Shown in pieces: positions 52,413 to 59,356 of a stretch of DNA of 64,000 bases. Source of the DNA: JAAYXE01 sp964391195 (GTDB taxonomy: Bacteria > Chloroflexota > Anaerolineae > Anaerolineales > UBA4823); the NCBI GenBank assembly GCA_964391195.1, contig CAYMLG010000008.1, positions 52,324 to 116,323 of the forward strand, in the 5' to 3' direction. The notes under the pieces were generated by a model. The model saw nothing but the letters and a program-made list of their open reading frames with translations, searched no databases and was not told the DNA's origin. Positions within the stretch are counted from its first letter, which is position 1. Each line of letters opens with the position of its first letter. Made by a program: the position numbers and the translations under genes.

Positions 52413-52459
52413 TCGTTAGGCGCTCCCTCAGCAGGCACGGGTCTGGTGCGCCTGCGGGG

Positions 52460-53434
52460 TCAGACTCCCCAATGCCCTTTAATAAAGCGGATCTTTTCCA
52501 GGTCGTGGTCGCTGCCCCCGCCTTCGTGGTGGTTGAAGCGGTAAACCCGGATCTGCTTGGGGCCGCAGTAATGGTTGTAGGCCGCGAACACGGTGGATGG
52601 CGGGCACACTTCGTCCATCAGCCCCACCGAGAACAGCGCCGGGGCGTTGGCCCGCTTCACGAAATTCAGCCCGTCGAAGTACGACAGCGTGTGGAAGACC
52701 TCCTCCACCCGGTTGCGGTGCACCTGGCAGTAGACCGCGATCTCCCGGTAAGGCATCGCGTCGGTGATCTCAGTCGCCCGGCGGAAGTGGCACAGGAAGG
52801 GCACATCCGCCATCACCGCCCACACGTCCGGCGCCAGCCCGCTCACCGCCAGAGATAGCCCTCCTCCCTGGCTACCCCCCGTCACCGCCACTCTCCCGGC
52901 ATCGATTCTCGGGTGCAGCCGGGCCGTCTCCACCGCCCGCACCGCGTCGACGTACAGGCGGCGGTAATAGTAGCGCTCGGGCGATTCGATACCATGAGTC
53001 AGAAAGCCCGGGAAGTGCGGCCCGGCGCCATGCGGGTTGAGATCCACCGTATCTCCCCGCCGCGAGGCGCTGCCCTGGCCGCGAGTGTCCATCACCAGGT
53101 GGGCGAACCCGGCCGCCGACCAGGTCAGCCAATCGAAGGGATTGCTCCGCCCGCCGCCGTAACCGATATACTGCACGATGCAGGGGAGCGGACCTGGACG
53201 CCCGTCCGGCAGCAGCAGCCAGGCTTTCACCGGCTGGCCCAGGTATCCCTGGAAGGTTACATCGTAAACCTGGACCGTCACCAGCCCGAAATCGACCGGC
53301 TCGAAACTCGGCTCGAGTGGAACGCGGCGGGATTCGGCCAGGGTCTCCTGCCAGAAGCGGTCGAAATCTTCCGGCTCCTGGCGCTCGGGCAAATAGGCCT
53401 CTAATTGGGGAAGGGGGAAATCGAATAAAGCCAT
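52460..53434 (-). CDS. Acetyl xylan esterase / cephalosporin-C deacetylase family (AXE1)
   Basis: 324 residues, the family's usual length, no signal peptide. Start at 53434 (MALFDFPLPQLEAYLPE) with AGGAG 11 bases upstream. Alpha/beta hydrolase with nucleophile Ser in VTGGSQGGGLSLA, catalytic Asp in GLMDEVCPPST and His in NHHEGGG. The oxyanion-hole region is IGYGGGRSNPFDWLTW. It removes acetyl groups from small sugar esters or xylo-oligomers in the cytoplasm. It is divergent in function from, but next to, the sugar-acid locus. Confidence 0.93.
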   Translation of the reverse strand: MALFDFPLPQLEAYLPERQEPEDFDRFWQETLAESRRVPLEPSFEPVDFGLVTVQVYDVTFQGYLGQPVKAWLLLPDGRPGPLPCIVQYIGYGGGRSNPFDWLTWSAAGFAHLVMDTRGQGSASRRGDTVDLNPHGAGPHFPGFLTHGIESPERYYYRRLYVDAVRAVETARLHPRIDAGRVAVTGGSQGGGLSLAVSGLAPDVWAVMADVPFLCHFRRATEITDAMPYREIAVYCQVHRNRVEEVFHTLSYFDGLNFVKRANAPALFSVGLMDEVCPPSTVFAAYNHYCGPKQIRVYRFNHHEGGGSDHDLEKIRFIKGHWGV

Positions 53435-53558
53435 GTATTTTGATACTCCTGAGAACGGCGTAATTGGCGAATATTGTAATCGGAAATCGTTAAAAATAGG
53501 ACGAGCCCGTCTGTGCCGGGCCCGCCCTGGTATCACTCGCAGCTTGCGACCGGTCCTT

Positions 53559-54740
53559 TTACATGGACCTGGCCGTCACCTGTTTCCGGGCTGCTGTCTT
53601 TTGGAACTTGCGCTCAAAAGGGATCGAACGGGCCGGCAAGGTCGAAACCAGCGCCTCGGCGATGGCCTGTTTCATCCACGCCCAGGCCTGGTCCCAGGCG
53701 TAAGTGGGCAGCCCGGCATCGATCTTCTCCAGCCAGCGATCTCCCAGGCGACGCTGGGCCAGCGCGTTTTCGAGCCCCTGGCAGAACTGCTCCGGAGTCT
53801 CCCCGAACCAGACCATATCCCGCCCGGTGTACACATTTTGCAGCACCGGGATGGGGGACGAAACCACCGGCAGGCCGGCAGCCAGGTACTGGGGGACTTG
53901 AATGGCGGCCGCCCGCTTAAGGCCGGAATCCCGGCGCAGGGGAAGGATGGCGGCATCCCAGCCAGACAGATACGCCGGGTGGTCGGAAAAGGCCCGGTCG
54001 CCCACGTAGTGCACGTTCCTACGGGCCAGCGCCCGGCTGATGTCGATGTTAACCGGCCCGACCAGGACGAATTGCCACTCCGGGCGCAGGCTGGCAACCG
54101 CTTCCAGCAGCTCGAAATCAAAAGTGTGGTTGAGCACGCCGAGGAAGCCGATTCGCGGGGAGGGGATTTTTGCCTGATCGGCCGGATCGGCAGCCTGCTC
54201 ACGCGCCCGGTAATAATGATCGATCTCCATGCTGCCGGGAACAAACACCGGTCCCGATCCCTGCGCGGGCAGCACCCGGCACTCCCTGGCCCCATCGTTC
54301 AAAACCAGTTCGGCGCTGCGGAGTAACTGTCGCTCCAGGTCCACCAACTCCCTGTCGTCCTGATCCACCGGTCCGATGGAGTCGTAGATCACCAGTTGCG
54401 GGCACAACTGCCGGGTGTATTCGAGAAACCGGGGGGTAAAGTGCCAGAGGATGAAATTCTGGATTTGGAAGGTGTTAACCAGTTGATTGATCAGAGAAAC
54501 CAGGAAATACCGTTTTTCCAGATCGCTGATATGTTCCGGCAGCCGGGGCGTAAAGACCCGTACCGAACTGTCCCCGCTTTCCTCCCCCTCTAGCCTGGCG
54601 GTCGGGCTGCCGGATACCGGTTCCTGGATGTAGAACACCCGCCGCTCACGAGCAAAGCGACGAAGCAGTTGGTGTGGGCGCTGCCATTCTACATCCCAAC
54701 CTACCGGCGAAAAACAAACGATGTCGTAATCTCCACCCAA
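53559..54740 (-). CDS. GT4-type glycosyltransferase
   Basis: 393 residues from a TTG start, supported by AGGAG 7 bases upstream. GT-B fold: N-terminal domain with CFSPVGWDVEWQRPHQLLRR, and C-terminal nucleotide-sugar half with RIGFLGVLNHTFDFELLEAV, WQFVLVGPVNID and the P-L-Y-L-type stretch AAIQVPQYLAAGLPVVSSP. The WQRPHQ opening is seen in GT4 proteins annotated as teichuronic or exopolysaccharide transferases. No membrane helix and no other polysaccharide genes nearby, so the acceptor is unknown. Confidence 0.85.
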   Translation of the reverse strand: MGGDYDIVCFSPVGWDVEWQRPHQLLRRFARERRVFYIQEPVSGSPTARLEGEESGDSSVRVFTPRLPEHISDLEKRYFLVSLINQLVNTFQIQNFILWHFTPRFLEYTRQLCPQLVIYDSIGPVDQDDRELVDLERQLLRSAELVLNDGARECRVLPAQGSGPVFVPGSMEIDHYYRAREQAADPADQAKIPSPRIGFLGVLNHTFDFELLEAVASLRPEWQFVLVGPVNIDISRALARRNVHYVGDRAFSDHPAYLSGWDAAILPLRRDSGLKRAAAIQVPQYLAAGLPVVSSPIPVLQNVYTGRDMVWFGETPEQFCQGLENALAQRRLGDRWLEKIDAGLPTYAWDQAWAWMKQAIAEALVSTLPARSIPFERKFQKTAARKQVTARSM

Positions 54741-54808
54741 GATACAACTCCTATTCGATCGATTTTGGGCGCTCCCGTCACCCGCCTCGGGCGGGGGTTG
54801 GCCGGAGC

Positions 54809-54819
54809 AGAACTGTTCT
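54809..54819. promoter_or_regulatory. Palindrome AGAACTGTTCT with nearby CGAAC repeats
   Basis: An exact 11-base palindrome upstream of the glycosyltransferase gene, followed by three CGAAC copies (54840-54870). TATACT near 54880 on the minus strand could be the promoter. A LexA-like box was considered, but the spacing does not fit well. Confidence 0.3.
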
Positions 54820-54933
54820 TTGTTTGTACGAACTGTCCGCTGCGTGCTTGAACGAACTTAGTGAGCGAACATCCAGTATACTCACCCCGTACGCATCCCA
54901 CAATAAGGAGATCTACTACCCAATTGAAAGGTA

Positions 54934-54963
54934 AGGCCTGTCAGGGGAAACCCCTACAGGCCT
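54934..54963 (-). terminator. Terminator hairpin after rpsD
   Basis: AGGCCTGT-C-AGGGG / CCCCT-ACAGGCCT with a one-base bulge and AAA loop, about 30 bases after the rpsD stop; the minus-strand tail is TACCTTTC. Confidence 0.75.
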
Positions 54964-54993
54964 GATCCTGAGGTCAAAGGCTTCCTCACCGCT

Positions 54994-55596
54994 TCAGCGG
55001 GAATAGAACTCCACAATCCGCTGCTCCTGGATATCCGGATCGATCTCTTCTCGCGCGGGTTCGCGCAGGACGCGCCCCCCCAATGTCTCCCGGGCCAGCC
55101 ACCCGGGGATGGGCGGCGGATTCTCCATAAGCTCCTGCACGTCTGGGATCTGGCGCAGGTCGTCACTGAGGGTAATTTCCTGCCCGGGTTTGACCAGGTA
55201 AGAAGGAATGTCCACGCGCTCGCCATCCACCCGCACATGCCCGTGGTTGACAAACTGGCGCGCCTGCGGGCGCGAGCGGGCAAAGCCCAACCGGTAGACA
55301 ACGTTGTCCAGGCGGCGCTCCAGCAGCTTGAGCAGGGCCGTCCCGGTGATCTCCTTGGACCGCAGAGCCTGCGCGTAGAAGCGGCGGAACTGGCTTTCGC
55401 GCAGCCCGTACATCCGCTTCACCTTTTGTTTTTCACGCAGTTGGAGGGCGTACTCGCTCTCCCGCCGGCGGGGCCGCGCGCCGTGCACCCCCGGCGGCCT
55501 GCCCAGGCGCCGCCGCAGACTCTCCCCGCCGGTGCCGAAGATGTCCACCCCTTCCCGGCGCGACTGTTTGTGTTTTGGTTTCCGATCACGTCCCAT
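54994..55596 (-). CDS. rpsD: 30S ribosomal protein S4, cysteine-free form
   Basis: 200 residues. Start at 55596 (MGRDRKPKHKQSRREG); the frame is open upstream but homology begins here. The S4 core RLDNVVYRLGFARSRPQARQ with FVNHGHVRVDG (S4 RNA-binding domain) is intact. It nucleates 30S assembly on 16S rRNA. The N-terminus lacks the CxxC...C zinc site of the classical form. It stands alone, not in an S13-S11-S4-rpoA cluster, so it may be a second, zinc-independent paralogue (inference). A TATACT box at 55673-55668 would leave a leader of about 65 bases, room for S4 autoregulation. Confidence 0.93.
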   Translation of the reverse strand: MGRDRKPKHKQSRREGVDIFGTGGESLRRRLGRPPGVHGARPRRRESEYALQLREKQKVKRMYGLRESQFRRFYAQALRSKEITGTALLKLLERRLDNVVYRLGFARSRPQARQFVNHGHVRVDGERVDIPSYLVKPGQEITLSDDLRQIPDVQELMENPPPIPGWLARETLGGRVLREPAREEIDPDIQEQRIVEFYSR

Positions 55597-55806
55597 ACCT
55601 GATAACCTCTCTTGATCCCCCACTGCTATTCCAGCTACCCCTTCCCAACCATGTATTTCTACCCCCAAGTATAGTGACTTGCGGACATAAAATCAATGGT
55701 GGAAACTCCTGCCCGCCGGAAAATCATTATTTCCAAACAATCATCCTTTTCTCCTGACAAGTTGTGCGTGCAAACCTTCCGCCTGATCAGTGGCTATCTA
55801 CATAAT

Positions 55807-55854
55807 GGGGTTAGGACATGGGCGGGCTGGATCGCCCGCCCATATCCCAACCCC
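55807..55854. repeat. Large imperfect palindrome between divergent genes
   Basis: Ten-base core stem ATGGGCGGGC / GCCCGCCCAT with loop TGGATC, extended by GGA/TCC and GGGGTT/AACCCC with single mismatches. No transcript should end here, so it may be a degenerate mobile hairpin or a regulatory structure. Confidence 0.6.
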
Positions 55855-55910
55855 CTCTCCTCATAAAACCTGGCCTACGACTTTAGGAAAGCCGAGCTGC
55901 CTGATCGATT

Positions 55911-55940
55911 TTGATCTAGAATCATTGAATTAGGTATAAT
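55911..55940 (+). promoter_or_regulatory. Sigma70-like promoter of the P-type ATPase gene
   Basis: TTGATC (55911-55916), 18 bases, TATAAT (55935-55940). Predicted start near 55947 gives a leader of about 50 bases that includes AAAAGGAG 8 bases before the GTG. Confidence 0.7.
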
Positions 55941-55998
55941 CATCGTGGTAGCAAAGCTGCGAATTTCTGTTCCCAGGGGGCAAAAGGAGTAATCATCA

Positions 55999-58845
55999 GT
56001 GCCCGAAGTTTACCAGCAGTCATCCGAAGAAGCAGTTCGCGAGTTGGGGAGCGACCTCCAGAACGGCCTATCCGATGAAGAGGCCGCCAGCCGGCTCGAA
56101 CGCTATGGGCCGAACGAATTGGTCGAACGCGAGCAAATCCGGCCGTGGCAGATCCTGTTGGCCCAATTCACCGAGACGATGGTCGTGGTGCTGATCATCG
56201 CTGCGGTGATCTCCCTCTTCCTGGGCGAGTACATCGACGCCATCGCCATCGCCGCCATCGTCGTGCTCAATGCGTTGTTGGGCTTCCGCCAGGAGTACCA
56301 GGCGGAACAGGCGATGGCGGCCTTAAAAAAGCTGGCCGTGCCCACCGTGCGCGTCCGGCGCAGCGGGCATATCCGCGAGGTGTCGGCCAGGGAGATCGTC
56401 CCGGGCGATATCGTCATCCTCGAGGCGGGCAACACAGTCCCCGCCGACATGCGCCTGGTCGAGGCGGCCAATATGCGCACACAGGAAGCTGCCCTGACCG
56501 GGGAAAGTGAGCCGGTGTCGAAGACCAGCGAGCCCATCCGGGGGGAAGTGCCCCTGGCCGAACGCACCAACATGGCCTTCATGGGCACCACGGTCACCTT
56601 CGGGCGAGGGGTGGGGGTTGTTTCGGGCACAGGGATGAACACCCAATTGGGGGCAATCGCCGAGCTGATCCAGACCGCCGGTTTCGAACCTACCCCCCTG
56701 CAGCGGCGGCTTGCCCAGCTCGGCAAGTCGCTGGCGGTGGTCGCCTTCATCCTCGTGCTGATTGTTGCCGGGATCGGGGTGGTCCAGGGGCAAGAGCTGT
56801 TGCAGACCTTCGAGGCGGCAATCGCCCTGGCGGTGGCTGCCGTGCCCGAGGGGCTGCCGGCGGTGGTAACCATTGCCCTGGCGTTGGGAGCGCGGCGCAT
56901 GTTGAACCGCCGGGCGCTCATCCGTAAACTCCCGGCGGTGGAAACGCTGGGCAGCGTGACCGTGATCTGCAGTGACAAGACCGGCACCCTGACCGAGAAC
57001 CGAATGACGGTAACGGTGATCGACGTCGCCGATCACCGCGTTGACCTGACCGAGACCAGGCCGCGGCTGGGATTTCGCGCCTCCACCGCCCCCTGCGAGG
57101 ACAAAACCCCTACCGATGAGGAGCAGCAGGCGATGGCAAGCTTCCCCGCGCTGACCTTGCTGCTCACCGGGGGAGCCCTGGCGAACGATTCGACTCTCGA
57201 GTGCGAAGAGGGCCGGCCGGATGTCTTCCACGTGGTCGGCGACCCGACGGAGGGGGCCCTGGTCGTCGCCGCTGCACGCATCGGCCTGCTCAAGGAGATC
57301 CTGGAAGAGCTATTCCCGCGCGAGGCGGAGGTGCCGTTCGAGAGTGAGCGCAAACGGATGAGCACCATTCACCACCTCCCGCGCATCGATCAGATCCCAC
57401 CCGCCCTACGGCGAGCCTGGGACTGGGAAAAATGGTCGGACCGGGAACATGTGATCTTTACCAAGGGCGCCATGGACAGCCTGCTGCAGGTCTCCGACCG
57501 GGTGTGGGTCGAGGATCACATGGAGCCGCTCAATGAACACTGGGTCGGCCGCATCGAGGAGAGCAACCGCAAGCTGGCGGCCTCCGGAATGCGCGTGCTC
57601 GGGGTCGCCGTGCGGGCCATCGACGCCATCCCGGCCGATGTCTCTGTGGAGACCATCGAACATAACCTGATCTTCGTAGGGCTGGTGGGCATGATCGATC
57701 CGGCCCGGGCGGAAGTAAAGGACGCGGTGGCCACATGCAAGACAGCCGGCATCCGGCCGATCATGATCACCGGCGACCATCCGCTCACCGCCCGGTTCAT
57801 CGCCGAAGAGTTGGGGATCGCTAGTGACTCGATGGGCGGATCGGAGCCTTCCACCCGGGACGGGAGCACCCGCGTGGTGACCGGGCAGGAGCTGGAAGGG
57901 ATGCCGCCCGAAGAACTCGAACGCTTGGTGGCGAACACCAACGTCTTCGCTCGGGTTTCGCCGGAGCACAAGCTGCTCATCGTGCAGGCGCTGCAGAAGC
58001 AAGGCCATATCGTGGCCATGACCGGCGACGGCGTGAACGATGCGCCGGCACTTAAGAAGGCGGATATCGGCGTGGCGATGGGGATCACCGGGACGGATGT
58101 ATCCAAGGAAGCCGCCGATATGGTGCTCCTGGACGATAACTTCGCCACCATCGTCGCCGCGGTGGAAGAAGGGCGCACGATCTACGATAACATCCGCAAG
58201 TTTATCCGCTACATGCTCAGCGCCAACGCGGCCGAGGTGTGGCTGATGCTGGTAGCGCCCTTCCTCGGGATGCCTCTGCCCCTCACCCCGCTGCAAATCC
58301 TGTGGATCAATCTGGTGACCGACGGTCTGCCTGGGCTGGCCCTCGGGGTGGAGAAGTCCGAGCCAGACACCATGCAGCGTCCCCCGCACCCCACCGGCGA
58401 GGGCATCTTCGCCCGCGGTTTGGGCTGGAGTATCATCTGGGTGGGGATCCTGATGGGCTCGATATCGATTGGCCTGGGCTGGTGGTACTGGAGTCAGGGC
58501 GCCCCGATCGACCTGGTGCGCACGATTGTGTTCACCACGATCGTGTTCAGCGAGATGGGGTATGTGCTCTCCATCCGCTCTTCGACCTATTCGATCTTCC
58601 AGATCGGGCTCTTCACCAATCGCTTCCTGCTCGGCGCGGTGGCCCTGACGGTGGTGCTCCAGCTCCTGGTGGTGTACGTGCCCTTCTTGCAGGTCATCTT
58701 CGAAACCCAGGCCCTGTCCGGACTAGACTTGCTGCTCTGCGCCGTCGCCGGTTCAGCCCTGTTCTTCTTCGTGGAGTTGGAAAAATGGATCCGCAGGCTG
58801 AGCAGGCCGGCGGCGAGTTTGAAACGCACGCCCACCAGCGCCTGA
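55999..58845 (+). CDS. P2A-type cation-transporting ATPase (Ca2+/Mn2+-like)
   Basis: 948 residues from a GTG start. N-terminal cation-ATPase domain ~5-75, helices 1-2 ~55-95, actuator domain with TGESEPVSK near 173, PEGLP helix 4 near 293, phosphorylation site SDKTGTLT (Asp ~332), nucleotide-binding domain ~350-590, MTGDGVNDAPAL near 675, and six C-terminal helices to ~930. PEGLP plus the eukaryote-SERCA-like order points to calcium or manganese export rather than heavy metals. It stands alone and is followed by a terminator. Confidence 0.94.
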   Translation: MPEVYQQSSEEAVRELGSDLQNGLSDEEAASRLERYGPNELVEREQIRPWQILLAQFTETMVVVLIIAAVISLFLGEYIDAIAIAAIVVLNALLGFRQEYQAEQAMAALKKLAVPTVRVRRSGHIREVSAREIVPGDIVILEAGNTVPADMRLVEAANMRTQEAALTGESEPVSKTSEPIRGEVPLAERTNMAFMGTTVTFGRGVGVVSGTGMNTQLGAIAELIQTAGFEPTPLQRRLAQLGKSLAVVAFILVLIVAGIGVVQGQELLQTFEAAIALAVAAVPEGLPAVVTIALALGARRMLNRRALIRKLPAVETLGSVTVICSDKTGTLTENRMTVTVIDVADHRVDLTETRPRLGFRASTAPCEDKTPTDEEQQAMASFPALTLLLTGGALANDSTLECEEGRPDVFHVVGDPTEGALVVAAARIGLLKEILEELFPREAEVPFESERKRMSTIHHLPRIDQIPPALRRAWDWEKWSDREHVIFTKGAMDSLLQVSDRVWVEDHMEPLNEHWVGRIEESNRKLAASGMRVLGVAVRAIDAIPADVSVETIEHNLIFVGLVGMIDPARAEVKDAVATCKTAGIRPIMITGDHPLTARFIAEELGIASDSMGGSEPSTRDGSTRVVTGQELEGMPPEELERLVANTNVFARVSPEHKLLIVQALQKQGHIVAMTGDGVNDAPALKKADIGVAMGITGTDVSKEAADMVLLDDNFATIVAAVEEGRTIYDNIRKFIRYMLSANAAEVWLMLVAPFLGMPLPLTPLQILWINLVTDGLPGLALGVEKSEPDTMQRPPHPTGEGIFARGLGWSIIWVGILMGSISIGLGWWYWSQGAPIDLVRTIVFTTIVFSEMGYVLSIRSSTYSIFQIGLFTNRFLLGAVALTVVLQLLVVYVPFLQVIFETQALSGLDLLLCAVAGSALFFFVELEKWIRRLSRPAASLKRTPTSA

Positions 58846-58883
58846 ACCCCGGCGCAGCGATGTAATAGATGCCAGGAATGAAC

Positions 58884-58926
58884 GGCCTCACCCCTATCGA
58901 TCACAGGGTGAGGCCGGCAATTTTTA
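58884..58926 (+). terminator. Rho-independent terminator after the P-type ATPase
   Basis: GGCCTCACCC / GGGTGAGGCC stem with a 12-base loop, then GGCAATTTTT. It sits between the ATPase and the converging feo operon. Confidence 0.88.
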
Positions 58927-58965
58927 CCATGCTGCCGGGCAAACGCTTCCAACCGGGGCGGCCCC

Positions 58966-59205
58966 TCATCGGCGATCTCCCCGCCGGGCCCACAGCCGGG
59001 GTTTTCCGCCGGAACAGGCTGAAGGAGAAGCACAGCCGTGGCACCCCCCCTCGCTGCAGCCATCCACTTCTTTCAGATACCCCAGCCGCCTCAAGTGGTC
59101 CAGGGCCTGCTCCACCAGCTCTGGGCTGGCATCCAGCTTCCTCGCCAGGCTGGCGGGCCGCACCGCCCCCTCCCTTTCGATGAGCTCCAACATCCGCTTC
59201 AGCAT
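58966..59205 (-). CDS. feoC: FeoC-like winged-helix protein with Cys cluster
   Basis: 79 residues. The ATG at 59205 lies one base after the stop of the micro-ORF (TGA-G-ATG). N-terminal winged helix: LKRMLELIEREGAVRPASLA and LVEQALDHLRRLGYL. Then a four-Cys cluster CSEGGCHGCASPSAC at ~50-64, the wing of FeoC proteins that can bind an Fe-S cluster. FeoC is the small regulatory or stabilising partner of FeoB (established in Klebsiella and Salmonella). Last gene of the iron operon. It sits inside a much longer open frame antisense-shifted to feoB, which is not a gene. Confidence 0.85.
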   Translation of the reverse strand: MLKRMLELIEREGAVRPASLARKLDASPELVEQALDHLRRLGYLKEVDGCSEGGCHGCASPSACSGGKPRLWARRGDRR

Positions 59206-59356
59206 CTCACACCCCCCAGCCAATGAAATGCGCCACCTGATCGATGAGCACCCCGGATGCCATCGAAATGATAAACAGCCATTTGCTGTGCATCTCACAC
59301 CCCCCAGCCAATGAGGCGCGCCACCTGATAGATGAGCACCCCGGATGCCATCGAAA
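59203..59356 (-). repeat. 88-bp tandem duplication covering the feoB 3' end and the next start codon
   Basis: The segment starting CATCTCACACCCCCCAGCCA at 59203 recurs at 59291. Over about 67 bases the copies differ at only four positions (three adjacent, AAT against GGC, and one C/A). They diverge after ATCGAAAT. The duplication creates the micro-ORF at 59207-59293. Confidence 0.9.
59207..59293 (-). CDS. 28-residue micro-ORF duplicating the last FeoB helix
   Basis: Reads MHSKWLFIISMASGVLIDQV then AHFIGWGV. The last 20 residues match the FeoB C-terminus (ISMASGVLIYQVARLIGWGV) at 17 positions, and the frame is kept. It starts one base after the feoB stop and ends one base before the feoC ATG, so the same re-initiation geometry occurs twice. 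It has no annotation-scale homologue by definition. It may be a real single-helix protein that binds FeoB, or a by-product of the duplication; whether it is translated is unknown. Confidence 0.5.
   Translation of the reverse strand: MHSKWLFIISMASGVLIDQVAHFIGWGV

Larger units (their letters stand above)
52149..52459. other. Intergenic region between iclR-type and esterase genes
   Basis: Holds, left to right, the iclR operator and promoter, an inverted pair of TGACAAATGTCA-like sites, and the terminator of the esterase gene at 52368-52412. I see no convincing gene; the short frames lack domains. Confidence 0.7.
55597..55998. other. Divergent intergenic region rpsD / P-type ATPase
   Basis: Contains the rpsD leader and promoter on the left and the ATPase promoter on the right. 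In the middle, 55807-55854 is a large inverted repeat: ATGGGCGGGC / GCCCGCCCAT with outer arms GGGGTT / AACCCC. No gene seen. Confidence 0.65.

Noticed and set aside
52172..52858. A 228-codon plus-strand frame from the iclR/esterase gap
   Set aside because: It runs through two hairpins and then antisense into the esterase gene; no domain, no ribosome site.
54809..54870. LexA/SOS box upstream of the glycosyltransferase gene
   Set aside because: AGAACTGTTCT and the CGAAC copies do not reach the CGAAC-N4-GTTCG spacing, and no DNA-repair gene is near.
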